The notes under the pieces are model-generated. The model was not told the DNA's origin, did not search any database, and saw only the letters and a list, made by a program, of their open reading frames with translations. From Bradyrhizobium sp. 186 (GTDB taxonomy: Bacteria; Pseudomonadota; Alphaproteobacteria; Rhizobiales; Xanthobacteraceae), in assembly GCF_023101685.1 (NCBI RefSeq), contig NZ_CP082164.1, positions 7,812,001-7,876,000 of the forward strand: a stretch of 64,000 nt of DNA. The letters run 5' to 3'. The first letter of the stretch is position 1, and the number at the start of each line of letters is the position of its first letter. Position numbers and translations under genes: made by a program. This document shows, in pieces, positions 17,793-26,632 of the stretch.

Positions 17793-20159
17793 ATGAATCT
17801 CAAATTGCGACGCGCGCAGCGCCTTAGCGGAGCAAGCCTGCTCCTGCTCGGCGCCGCCGCCACTCCGGTGCTGGCCCAGGACAAGCCGGCAGCCACCGAG
17901 CTTCCCGCCGTCACCGTGACGGCCCCCAGCCCCATCGTGCGAAGAGCGGTCGTACCATCCCGCACGACCAGCCGTGTCGCGCGCGCAGCGCCCGCGCGCA
18001 ACCGCGAACGCACCGCCGAATCCACGCCGACACCTCCGCCGCCGGCCGCACCTCAGCAGGGCGTGCTGCCGATCGTGACCAACCAGTTCGCCACCGTCAC
18101 CGTGGTGCCGAACGAGGAGATCCGCCGCGAGGGCGGCGGTCAGCTCGGCGATCTCCTGTTCTCAAAACCCGGCATCACCGGCTCGAGCTTCGCGCCGGGC
18201 GCCTCCAGCCGGCCGATCATCCGGGGGCTCGACGTCAACCGCGTCGGCATCGTCGAGAACGGCACCAATTCGGGCGGCGCGTCCGATCTCGGCGAGGATC
18301 ATTTCGTCCCGATCGATCCGCTTGCGACCAACCAGATCGAAGTGGTGCGCGGACCGGCCGCGTTGCGCTACGGCTCGACCTCGATCGGCGGCGTCGTCAG
18401 CGCCACCAACAATCGGATTCCGGATGCGCTGCCGAGCTGCGGGGCCCAGCCGTTCCAGAGTTTCGGCATGCCGGTCAAGGCGCCGCTCGCGAACGCCGCG
18501 ACGTCGCCCTGCGTCACGGCTGAAACGCGCAGCGCGTTCAGCTCGGTCGATCGCGGCGTCGAGAGCGGCGTGCTGCTCGACACCGGCGGCGGCAATTTTG
18601 CGTTCCATGCCGACGTCTATGGCCGCAACACGACGGATTACAGCATCCCGAGCTACCCGTACCTGGCTGACCAGACGCGGTCCGTCGCAAACGGCCGCCA
18701 GCCCAATTCGGCAACGCGCTCGGACGGCGCCTCGATCGGCGGCTCTTACTTCTTCCAGGGCGGCTATATCGGCGCGGCGATCACGCAGAACGACTCGCTC
18801 TACCACATCCCCGGCATCGACGGCGCCGACCACAACACGCGGATCGACGGTCACCAGACCAAGATCAACGTCAAGGGCGAATACCATCCTGATGCCACCG
18901 CGATCGACGCCATCCGCTTCTGGGCCGGCGCGACCGACTATCGGCACAACGAGATCGGGCTCGCCGATCCCGCCGATCCGAACACCGACGGCGTGCGGCA
19001 GACCTTCACCAACAAGGAGCAAGAGATCCGCACCGAGGTGCAGCTGATGCCGTTCAACGCGCGCTTCGCGGAGGTCACGACGGCACTGGGCTTCCAGGTC
19101 GGCCATCAGGAATTGAGCGCGCCGAGCCCGGACAATCCCGGCACGCTGTTCAATGGCCTGTGGGACCCCAACAACAGCACCCGCGTCGCCGGCTACGCCT
19201 TCAACGAGTTCAAGTTTACGGACGCGACGCGAGCCCAGATCGCCGGCCGCATCGAGCATGTCGAGCTGCACGGCACGACGCCGGATTTTCCCGCGGACTT
19301 CCTGCCCGACGGTACGCCGCAGGCAGGCATTTCGCGCAATCCGTCCTTCACGCCGAAGAGCGGTAGCATCGGCCTGTTGCAGGACCTGCCGGGCGGCATG
19401 GTCGGCAGCATCACCGCGCAATATGTCGAGCGCGCGCCGAAAGCGGCCGAGCTGTTCTCGCGCGGCGCGCATGATGCGACCGCGACGTTCGACATCGGCA
19501 ATCCGAACCTGACGATCGAGACCGCGAAGTCCGTCGAGGTCGGCCTGCGCAAGGCGACGGGGCCGTTCCGGTTCGAGGCGACCGTCTACTACACGCACTT
19601 CAACAACTTCATCTATCGCCGTCTCACCGGTGTGATGTGCGAAGACGACTTTGCCTCGTGCGGCACACCCGGCGCCGAGGTCAACCAGGCGGTCTATTCG
19701 CAGCGGGACGCGAACTTCCGCGGCGGCGAATTCCAGTCGCAGCTCGACGTCGGCGCATTCCAGGGCGGCATCTGGGGCATCGAGAACCAGCTCGACGTGG
19801 TGCGCGCCACCTTCACCGATGGCACCAACGTGCCGCGCATTCCGCCCCTGCGGATGGGTGGCGGCGTGTTCTGGCGCGACGACAACTGGCTGATGCGCGT
19901 CAACCTGTTGCACGCCTTCGCGCAGAACAACGTTGCCGTGATCGCGGAGACGCCGACGCCGGGCTACAACCTGCTGAAGGCCGAGGTGAGCTACAAGACC
20001 AAGCTCGACCGGAACTGGTTCGGCGCGCGCGAGATGATTGCCGGCATCGTCGGCAACAATCTGCTCAACGAGAGCATTCGCAACTCGGTGTCCTACACCA
20101 AGGACGAGGTCTTGATGCCCGGCATCGGCGTGCGGGCGTTTGCGAACTTCAAGTTCTAG
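17793..20159 (+). CDS. TonB-dependent outer-membrane receptor, ZnuD-like
   Basis: A 788-residue outer-membrane receptor with a signal peptide ending near ATPVLAQ (residue 29). A TonB-box-like LPAVTVTAP follows, then a Pro/Ala-rich linker to about 95. The plug has GASSRPIIRGLDVNRVGIVE and IEVVRGPAALRYGSTSIGG, which match the plug wording of ZnuD-type zinc receptors better than siderophore receptors. The remainder is a beta barrel ending in the expected aromatic residue (FANFKF). Together with the Zur-like palindrome at 17185-17207 this suggests zinc uptake; copper or another metal is the main alternative, given the DUF2946 partner. Confidence 0.85.
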   Translation: MNLKLRRAQRLSGASLLLLGAAATPVLAQDKPAATELPAVTVTAPSPIVRRAVVPSRTTSRVARAAPARNRERTAESTPTPPPPAAPQQGVLPIVTNQFATVTVVPNEEIRREGGGQLGDLLFSKPGITGSSFAPGASSRPIIRGLDVNRVGIVENGTNSGGASDLGEDHFVPIDPLATNQIEVVRGPAALRYGSTSIGGVVSATNNRIPDALPSCGAQPFQSFGMPVKAPLANAATSPCVTAETRSAFSSVDRGVESGVLLDTGGGNFAFHADVYGRNTTDYSIPSYPYLADQTRSVANGRQPNSATRSDGASIGGSYFFQGGYIGAAITQNDSLYHIPGIDGADHNTRIDGHQTKINVKGEYHPDATAIDAIRFWAGATDYRHNEIGLADPADPNTDGVRQTFTNKEQEIRTEVQLMPFNARFAEVTTALGFQVGHQELSAPSPDNPGTLFNGLWDPNNSTRVAGYAFNEFKFTDATRAQIAGRIEHVELHGTTPDFPADFLPDGTPQAGISRNPSFTPKSGSIGLLQDLPGGMVGSITAQYVERAPKAAELFSRGAHDATATFDIGNPNLTIETAKSVEVGLRKATGPFRFEATVYYTHFNNFIYRRLTGVMCEDDFASCGTPGAEVNQAVYSQRDANFRGGEFQSQLDVGAFQGGIWGIENQLDVVRATFTDGTNVPRIPPLRMGGGVFWRDDNWLMRVNLLHAFAQNNVAVIAETPTPGYNLLKAEVSYKTKLDRNWFGAREMIAGIVGNNLLNESIRNSVSYTKDEVLMPGIGVRAFANFKF

Positions 20160-20169
20160 CCGTGCGGCA

Positions 20170-20191
20170 GTCGGGGCTTGCGGGCCCCGAC
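20170..20191 (+). terminator. Hairpin after the TonB-dependent receptor gene
   Basis: A perfect 7-bp GC stem, GTCGGGG (20170-20176) with CCCCGAC (20185-20191), eleven bases after the receptor stop. There is no T-run, so termination strength is uncertain. Confidence 0.5.
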
Positions 20192-20359
20192 ACAGCTCGC
20201 CCAATTGGGATCCTCAACAAAAATGTCGAAAACATCTCGCGCTGCGCGCGAGGCAGTCCATGGCACCCATTCTTTCGCTCTACACCGCGACTCTTGCAGA
20301 GCGGAGCTTCGAGTGACACCGTCTGCCAAGCGGACATTCTCTTGATCAATTCAAGCAGG

Positions 20360-21628
20360 CTACGCCGACAGGAAGCGCAAAGCCGCAAGGGCATGCACCT
20401 TGGCGACCTGGAGCAGTTCGTCGAGTTCGACATACTCGTCGGGACCGCCCATGTTGTAAGGGGTCGGACCGAATACCACCGACGGCACGCCGAACATGCG
20501 ATAGACCCGTGCGTCTGAAGCGCCGACGCGCATGTTGGTCGCCGGCTTACGATTCAGAATCTGCTCGGCCGCATTTGCAACGGCTTGAACAATCTCGTGG
20601 GACGGAGACGTGAAGTTCGGCTCGTAGCGCTGGATGATTCGCAGCTTGACGCCGTTGAGCTTCGCCATCTCCGCGGTCAGATGCGCTTCGACATCGGCGA
20701 TCCGCAACCCGACGGGCAATCGGATATCCGCCTTTGCGATCGCACGGGTTGGCACCAGATTCGGCGACACGCCCCCCTCGATGACGCCGATATTGACCGT
20801 CAACCGGCGCAGAGTTTCGGCCTCGCCTGCCCCGGACAGCGGCTCCGAAATCAGCTTCGCGGCCTCGATCGCAGCAACCAGTTCCGGCGGCTCGTCAGGT
20901 ATCCAGGTTTCCAACTGCTTGAGAACGTCAAGCGCGTGGCGCAATCGATCGATCGCATTTACGCCCTTATGCACGTGCGCGCCGTGTGCCGGAGAGCCTT
21001 CGGCCTCTACCTCCACCCAAAGCAGTCCCTTTTCGCCGAAACGTACGACCATCGGCGAGCCGACATCACCCGAAATCATCGCGTCGCCACCCGCTTCAGG
21101 AAAATGTTCGAGCAGATGATAGGAGCCCAGCTTCCCCATCGTCTCCTCGTCTCCCGCGAGCGTAACGACGATCTCTCCCCGCCAGGCGTCGCGATGCGCG
21201 GCGAGTATCTGCGTCGCAAGCAAGGATGCGGCGATGCCACCCTTCATGTCGGACACGCCGCGTCCGAACAGCTTGCTATCCTTCACGACGCCGTCAAGCG
21301 GCGAGACCGTCCAGCCCAGATTCTCCCCGATGGGAAACGTATCGAGATGCCCGTTGAAAACCAGCCGCCGACCGGGCCTGCCGGAAGGCAAGCGTCCGAT
21401 CAGATTGACGATGCCGGGTGCCGTCTCAATCCGCTGAATGGTCACGCCGGGAATGGTTCGCAGCAATGCTTCCGCGGCCTCCGCCGCTTCAGTCACATCA
21501 CCCGGTGGATTGGGCGACGGCGCCTGTATGAGACTGCGCGACATCTCGATGAGTTGGTCGCGAGCAGCCGATATCGCATCGACAATGCGCGACTCAACTA
21601 GGATCTTCGGTTCGTCAGCGATTGGCAA
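20360..21628 (-). CDS. M20-family peptidase/deacylase (ArgE/DapE-like)
   Basis: A 422-residue M20 metallohydrolase, expected to hydrolyse an amide bond in a dipeptide, N-acyl amino acid or similar substrate using two metal ions. FNGHLDTFPIG carries the first metal His and catalytic Asp, GVSDMKGG the bridging Asp, and AGDEETMGKLGSYHLLE the catalytic base Glu pair. The TTG at 21628 gives a normal length and overlaps the permease gene end by 14 bases; longer frames upstream read through permease text. Being last in an amino-acid-type ABC operon, it probably cuts the imported compound. Confidence 0.82.
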   Translation of the reverse strand: MPIADEPKILVESRIVDAISAARDQLIEMSRSLIQAPSPNPPGDVTEAAEAAEALLRTIPGVTIQRIETAPGIVNLIGRLPSGRPGRRLVFNGHLDTFPIGENLGWTVSPLDGVVKDSKLFGRGVSDMKGGIAASLLATQILAAHRDAWRGEIVVTLAGDEETMGKLGSYHLLEHFPEAGGDAMISGDVGSPMVVRFGEKGLLWVEVEAEGSPAHGAHVHKGVNAIDRLRHALDVLKQLETWIPDEPPELVAAIEAAKLISEPLSGAGEAETLRRLTVNIGVIEGGVSPNLVPTRAIAKADIRLPVGLRIADVEAHLTAEMAKLNGVKLRIIQRYEPNFTSPSHEIVQAVANAAEQILNRKPATNMRVGASDARVYRMFGVPSVVFGPTPYNMGGPDEYVELDELLQVAKVHALAALRFLSA

Positions 21629-22277
21629 GGCGGCGCTCCCAGAGGCGGATAGCCATCGCCAGCGGCCAGCAGATCGCGAAATAGACGATGGCAATGAACG
21701 TAAAGATCTCAAGTGGGCGGAATGCCGTAGCTGATAACTCCATGCCGCGGCGCGTGATCTCGCTCACGGAAATGACGGACGCGAGCGACGAATATTTGAT
21801 CAACTGCACGAAATTCGCGGCCAGCGGCGGCAACGTCATCCGTATCGCCTGCGGCAGGACGATGCGTATGAACGACTGCGCCGGCGACAGCCCCAGAACC
21901 TGCGCGGCTTCGCGATGTCCATTGGGAACAGCCTGGATTCCGGCGCGATAGGCTTCGGATATGAACGCCGATGAATAGACCGAGAGGCCGATGATCGCGG
22001 CTGTCATGGCTTCGATCTGAAAGTTGAAGACGATTGGAAGCACATAATAGACCCAGAGCAACTGCACCAGGATCGGCGTGTTGCGGATGATCTCCCCAAA
22101 GCCCAGACCGATGAAACGCAGGACGCGGTATTTCGACAGGTCCAGACCGGCGATCAACAGACCGCCGATCATGGAGAGCACCAGCGTGACGGCCGAGAGC
22201 AGAAGCGTGAGTTCCATGCCTGACATCAGGAAGGCGATATTTGCCGGGATCACATCCCAACGGAACTGGTAGACCAT
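21615..22277 (-). CDS. Polar amino acid ABC transporter permease
   Basis: A 220-residue inner-membrane permease of the His/Glu/Gln/Arg/opine (HEAT) type with about five helices. The EAA loop near residues 130-155 reads EAAQVLGLSPAQSFIRIVLP, the contact for the ATPase. It follows the binding-protein gene by 17 bases and overlaps the M20 gene. Only one permease gene is present, so it would work as a homodimer. Confidence 0.88.
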   Translation of the reverse strand: MVYQFRWDVIPANIAFLMSGMELTLLLSAVTLVLSMIGGLLIAGLDLSKYRVLRFIGLGFGEIIRNTPILVQLLWVYYVLPIVFNFQIEAMTAAIIGLSVYSSAFISEAYRAGIQAVPNGHREAAQVLGLSPAQSFIRIVLPQAIRMTLPPLAANFVQLIKYSSLASVISVSEITRRGMELSATAFRPLEIFTFIAIVYFAICWPLAMAIRLWERRLANR

Positions 22278-22294
22278 TTCGGTGCTGCCTGGGT

Positions 22295-23107
22295 TTAGGG
22301 AGCGATGCTGCGGTCGAGCTTATGCTTTTTCGCGATGGTCGCGAGACGACCATCGAGCTTGATGGTGTCGATGAAGAGGTTGACGTAGTTCAGCCAAATC
22401 TGGTCGCCCGGCGAGATGGCATAGGCGACCAACGTCGGCGCGAGCTTCTCCGGTGGTTCGATGCTGATGGCCCAGTCGAATTCTTCCTTGGCGCGCAGCA
22501 CCGTCGGGTAATCGACAAGGATGGCATCGACCCGACCAGCCGTCAGCTCCGCTTCACGGGTCGTCGGCGGCTGCACCGAAACGATGGCCGCGTTCTTGAA
22601 ATAGCCTTTCGCGACGGCTTCGATATAGCTCCCGAGCAAGGTGGCAACCTTGACGCCTGGCTGATCGAGATCCGCCCATGCCTTGACCTTTCCACCATTC
22701 TTGGCGACGGCATAGACGCTGGCCAGCATGTAAGGCTTGGAGAATTCGACCGCCTGGGCGCGCTTCATCGTGGCGCCGAGAGCGAACATGCCGATTTCGC
22801 ATTTCGAGGCCTGTAGATCGGCGACAAACGTGCCGAAGCTCGATTCCACGAATTGGAGCTCAGCACCAAGGTCACCCGCCAACTCCTTGGCAAGATCGAC
22901 GTCGAGGCCCGTCAATTCATTGGTCTGCGGATTACGGAACGAGATCGCGTAGTAGAGCGGATACATACAGACGCGCAGCTTCTTGTTTTTCGTGACTTCG
23001 AAGAGCCGCGACTGCGTTTGCTGAGCGCCTGCAGGAACGGTCGCCGTCCCGATCGCAAGGGTCACGAATGCGGCAGCTAGAGCGTTGGTTGGGCCGGATT
23101 TGAGCAT
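22295..23107 (-). CDS. Amino-acid-type ABC transporter substrate-binding protein
   Basis: A 270-residue periplasmic binding protein of family 3. The signal peptide covers about residues 1-28 (ending in VPAGAQQ). LRVCMYPLYYAISFRN and LTGLDVDLAKELAGDLGAEL form the first lobe, and FVADLQASKCEIGMFALG matches the family-3 signature region. It lies 15 bases after the ATPase gene. The ligand is unknown; the M20 gene in the operon hints at a derivatised amino acid or small peptide. Confidence 0.87.
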   Translation of the reverse strand: MLKSGPTNALAAAFVTLAIGTATVPAGAQQTQSRLFEVTKNKKLRVCMYPLYYAISFRNPQTNELTGLDVDLAKELAGDLGAELQFVESSFGTFVADLQASKCEIGMFALGATMKRAQAVEFSKPYMLASVYAVAKNGGKVKAWADLDQPGVKVATLLGSYIEAVAKGYFKNAAIVSVQPPTTREAELTAGRVDAILVDYPTVLRAKEEFDWAISIEPPEKLAPTLVAYAISPGDQIWLNYVNLFIDTIKLDGRLATIAKKHKLDRSIAP

Positions 23108-23122
23108 GGCGAAGTTCCCTGT

Positions 23123-23875
23123 TCACATGTCGATGATGTCGAGAAACTTGCGGGCGCGATCAGTCGATGGCGCAGCGAAGAATTCCTTCGGTGCTCGATC
23201 TTCCACAACGGCGCCGCGGTCCATGAAGATCAGACGCGTACCGATATCTCGCGCGAACCCCATCTCGTGAGTGACGACGAGCATTGTCATCCCCTCTTCG
23301 GCGAGCGACCGCATCACGGCGAGTACCTCGCCACGCAATTCGGGATCGAGCGCGGACGTGGGCTCGTCGAACAAGAGGATTTCGGGCGTCATGGCCAAAG
23401 CACGGGCGATCGCCACACGCTGTTGCTGTCCGCCTGACAACCTCGCCGGATAGGAATCGCGCTTGTCGAGCAACCCGACCTTGCCCAGCAGGGCCTCGGC
23501 ATCCCCAATTGCTTTGGCGCGGGCAACGCCTTTGACGAGCATCGGCGCTTCGATGATGTTGCCGAGAACCGTCTTGTGCGGCCATAGATTGAAATGTTGA
23601 AACACCATGCCGATGTCCGCGCGAGCCGATCGCGCGTTGCGACGGGTCTCGGACGTCATCGCGGCGCTTGATACGGTGCATCCATGGAATCTGATTTCCC
23701 CGTCCGATGGAGCTTCCAGCATCGCAAGACATCGCAACAGGGTTGTCTTGCCGGAGCCGCTGGGGCCGATCACCGAGACGACTTCCCTAGGCGCCAGCGA
23801 CAGGCTGATACCGCTCAGCACCTCGGCCGCACCAAAGCGCTTCCTCAGATCCCGGGCTTCCAGCAAGGCTGACAC
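23123..23875 (-). CDS. Amino-acid-type ABC transporter ATPase
   Basis: A 250-residue ATPase of the GlnQ/HisP type. Walker A is GPSGSGKT at residues 37-44, the Q-loop lies in MVFQHFNLWPH, the signature LSGGQ at 146-150, Walker B ends in DE at 170-171, and the switch histidine is in VVTHEMGFA. The start is GTG at 23875 with AAGGGA upstream. First gene of the minus-strand operon, divergent from the LysR gene with a 123-base shared promoter region. Confidence 0.9.
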   Translation of the reverse strand: MSALLEARDLRKRFGAAEVLSGISLSLAPREVVSVIGPSGSGKTTLLRCLAMLEAPSDGEIRFHGCTVSSAAMTSETRRNARSARADIGMVFQHFNLWPHKTVLGNIIEAPMLVKGVARAKAIGDAEALLGKVGLLDKRDSYPARLSGGQQQRVAIARALAMTPEILLFDEPTSALDPELRGEVLAVMRSLAEEGMTMLVVTHEMGFARDIGTRLIFMDRGAVVEDRAPKEFFAAPSTDRARKFLDIIDM

Positions 23876-23910
23876 GGCGGCTCCCTTGATGGTCGAGCAA
23901 AAAGCGGTCG

Positions 23911-23952
23911 CTATGGATTTGCTTCAGTGGCACCATAGCGATACGCCTATGG
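23911..23952. promoter_or_regulatory. Candidate LysR operator between the ABC operon and the LysR gene
   Basis: Three copies of one half-site lie in the 123-base divergent gap: CTATGG at 23911-23916, CCATAG at 23933-23938 and CTATGG at 23947-23952. The last two form an inverted repeat with an 8-base spacer. LysR regulators usually bind such a recognition repeat plus a weaker activation site, so the layout fits. Confidence 0.5.
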
Positions 23953-23998
23953 TCAAAATGATCGTTGAAACCTTCCAAAATGGCAATAACCAAAATTT

Positions 23999-24913
23999 AT
24001 GCAAATGGATATCAAGCTTCTTGAGACCTTCAAGGCGGTGGTGGACACCCGGTCGGTAACCCAGGCGGCAGCGATGCTCGGGGTGACCCAACCGGCCGTC
24101 AGCGCCCAACTCGGACGACTGGAAGACGCTATCGGCTTTCGCCTGTTTGACCGCAGCGGCGGACGGCTCAAACCGACCAATGAAGGCCTGTCGTTTTATG
24201 AGGATGTGGCAAAGGCGCTCGGAAACTTCGAACACCTCGAACAAGCCGCTGAAAACATTCGCAAAGGCAGCTTGGGCCGACTGACGATCGCATCTCATCC
24301 GAGCGCGGGAATTTCGCTGCTGCCCCCGCTTGTCGCGCGCTTCGTGAAGGAGCACCAAGACGTCTCGGTCAAACTCATAACGAGAAATTCTGACATTGTT
24401 CGAAGCCTGTTTCCGTCGCAGCTCTACGACATCGGCTTGGCCGAGCTTCCGATCGACTATCAGGGCATCAAGGCAGTCAAATATCGCGCCCCATGCGTGG
24501 TGGCGCTGCCCAAGGGGCACGCACTGGAAGCCCATGAAGTGGTCACGCCGAAGCTCCTGTCGGGGCTGCCGTTCTTTGCCGTCAGCCGAGACCGACCAAC
24601 TCACCACGCTATCGCTCGCGCGTTTTCAGAGGCTGGCGCCGACTTCAATCTCGTCGGGGAGGCCGAACTTTTCGCATCGATTTGCGCCGTGGTCGCTGCC
24701 GGAGGCGCTGTATCCGTGATTGATCCATGGACGGCCGAGTCATTTGGTCAGAGCATAACCGTGCGCCCGTTCGCGCCGACCATTCAATATGAAGTCGGGG
24801 TCTTCCACTCCGCCGAACGCCGGCCATCGCTGATCGCGACCAGATTTCTCGATTTGATCGACAGCCGTCTAAAGGAGCTCGGATCTTCGCCGCAGCGCGT
24901 TCGGAGCAATTGA
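23999..24913 (+). CDS. LysR-family transcriptional regulator
   Basis: A 304-residue LysR regulator. The N-terminal winged helix-turn-helix spans residues about 3-62, with VTQAAAMLGVTQPAVSAQLGRLE as the recognition region, and the C-terminal part (about 90-295) is the periplasmic-binding-like effector domain. ATG at 23999 or the one two codons later (24005) could start it. Divergent transcription from the amino-acid ABC operon makes that operon the likely target and its substrate the likely effector. Confidence 0.9.
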   Translation: MQMDIKLLETFKAVVDTRSVTQAAAMLGVTQPAVSAQLGRLEDAIGFRLFDRSGGRLKPTNEGLSFYEDVAKALGNFEHLEQAAENIRKGSLGRLTIASHPSAGISLLPPLVARFVKEHQDVSVKLITRNSDIVRSLFPSQLYDIGLAELPIDYQGIKAVKYRAPCVVALPKGHALEAHEVVTPKLLSGLPFFAVSRDRPTHHAIARAFSEAGADFNLVGEAELFASICAVVAAGGAVSVIDPWTAESFGQSITVRPFAPTIQYEVGVFHSAERRPSLIATRFLDLIDSRLKELGSSPQRVRSN

Positions 24914-25155
24914 ACCGCCACACACTTCCGCTTTGCGCCAGAACCGCAGTGCCTGGTCAAGTGGCCCCAACGACCGACATCTTCGGCTTGATCAGCAAAC
25001 GCCCCGCTCTAGCCCCGCGCATTGCTCCAGTCGGGGCCTACGGGCCTCGACACACGCTGGGGTGTGCGCAAATCAAGCAGGCTTGATGTGCACTATCGCT
25101 CTCACGGCCAAGCAGGAGCGGATACCGCTATTGCGCTTTGGGCCCAAAAGCAGAC

Positions 25156-25898
25156 TTACTTCGTCCGTTCAACCCAACCGGTAGCGATCGCGCTCGCCCA
25201 GGTCAGCATACCTTTGCTGCGGGCCAATGCAGCCATGGCCGCATTGTCGTAGGGAACGTAGCGGATAGTTGCGGACCAGCCTCCGCGTGTATGCTCCAGA
25301 ATTGCGTAGCACGCATGTGGCGTGCCGACCTCGACCACGTAAGGAACAGGCGCTTTCCCGTCGTAACCGGCAGCCCGACACTGCCGGGATTCACGATCAT
25401 TCGCCCATCCCTCAAATGGACCACTCTCGGAACATGAGTGTGTCCACAGAGGATGACCCCGGCGTTGATGCCTTCGGCCCCGGCCTCGATCACCCCGATC
25501 GGGCTCGCTCGGACGTCGCCTTCCGTCGTCACATAATCGAGCCAAAAAGCAGCATCATCCATCGGAGATCCATGGCAAAGGAAGACCTCTTCTCGATACA
25601 TGAGCGTGGGCGGCATGCTGGCCATCCAGTCGAAGTGCTTACGCTCGAGCTGGCGAAAATCGCTCCGATTGGAGCTGCCCGCCTGCCAGAGTTCGATGAG
25701 AATTCGATCCTGGTCGCCCCGCACAGATGGAAAGCCGCGTTCAATCAGCAGATCGGCAGTTCGGGCCGCCTCGAGCGGGCCGCTCACGTGATCACCGAGG
25801 TTCACGACCTTGCCAATACCGAGGGCGGCTATATCCGCCAGCACGGCCTCAAGTGCCGGACGATTCCCGTGAATATCCGCGATTGCAGCAAACTTCAT
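25156..25898 (-). pseudogene. YfcE-like metallophosphoesterase, frameshifted
   Basis: A calcineurin-type phosphoesterase split by one missing base. The first frame, from ATG at 25898, has IADIHGN, GDHVSGP, CHGSP and GHTHVP, so all metal motifs are present, down to VNPGSVGLP. There the frame changes: the family ending GYDGKAPVPYVVEVGTPHAC continues in the next frame to a stop at 25156. Adding one base in the CCGGTTAC stretch near 25369-25374 would restore a normal 247-residue protein. Without it the product is 231 residues with an unrelated tail. A sequencing error is possible; a real recent frameshift is the alternative. Confidence 0.75.
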
Positions 25899-26002
25899 TC
25901 AGCTCTCCCCGTTTGGGATGCGCGTCAGAAGCGGCAACGGTTGATCAAGCACGGGATTTCGGCTTGCGTTTCAACAGCCGCGGCATGATGAGCACGGCCC
26001 TT

Positions 26003-26518
26003 CTACCTTCGCGCCTTGCACCAGTCGGGACCCACCGGCCCTGACACGCCCTCGAAGGCGCCATCGACGAGCTCGAACACCAGGATGCGGCTGGCGTCGA
26101 CCGGGCCGGGCATGGTGACACGGCCCTTCGGCACCAGTTTGAATCCGACGCGGCTGTAATAGGGCTCGTCGCCGACCAGCAGCACCAACCGATGGCCTCT
26201 TTCGCCGGCGTCCTTCAGCGCGCGCTCCATCAACAGACGACCGACGCCGCGGCCGCGGAACGGCGGCTCGACGGTGAGCGGCCCCAGCAGCAGGGCCGGC
26301 GTCTCGCCGACCAGCACCGGTAATTGCCTGACAGAGCCGACCAGCAGCGTGCCGATGCGCGCGGTGTAGGACAGATCGAGCAGATGGTCGACGTGCTCGC
26401 GGATGCGGTAGGCGCTGAGCACGAAGCGGCCGGGGCCGAAGGTGCGCTCATGCAGCCGCTCGATGGCCTGGGCGTCGCCGGCGGCTTCGGGAAGGATGGT
26501 GAGTGAGAGATCGGTCAT
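26003..26518 (-). CDS. GNAT-family N-acetyltransferase
   Basis: A 171-residue GNAT acetyltransferase. The acetyl-CoA loop is FRGRGVGRLLMERAL (R-G-x-G-x-G type) near residue 95, preceded by LLLGPLTVEPP and followed by LVLLVGDEPYYSRVGFKLV, the usual beta-4, alpha-3 and beta-5 layout. This wording matches the subgroup often annotated as YhbS-like. The substrate is unknown. The start at 26518 is the ATG after which similarity begins; the frame is open 30 codons further. Confidence 0.82.
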   Translation of the reverse strand: MTDLSLTILPEAAGDAQAIERLHERTFGPGRFVLSAYRIREHVDHLLDLSYTARIGTLLVGSVRQLPVLVGETPALLLGPLTVEPPFRGRGVGRLLMERALKDAGERGHRLVLLVGDEPYYSRVGFKLVPKGRVTMPGPVDASRILVFELVDGAFEGVSGPVGPDWCKARR

Positions 26519-26632
26519 GGCATCACGGCGTTTTCGAGCGAAGTGGACCCGGTTCGCGTTCAGAAAACGCGTCAATACGGCAGGCGGGATAGCATCTGGG
26601 CGCGCCAAGGTCCATCGAAGCTGCGCTGACCC

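Noticed and set aside
18162..20204. Minus-strand open frame of 680 codons
   Set aside because: Antisense shadow of the TonB-dependent receptor, rich in Arg/Ala/Val with no domain wording.
25360..25380. Programmed frameshift in the phosphoesterase gene
   Set aside because: There is no slippery heptamer or strong downstream structure; a plain one-base loss or a sequencing error is simpler.
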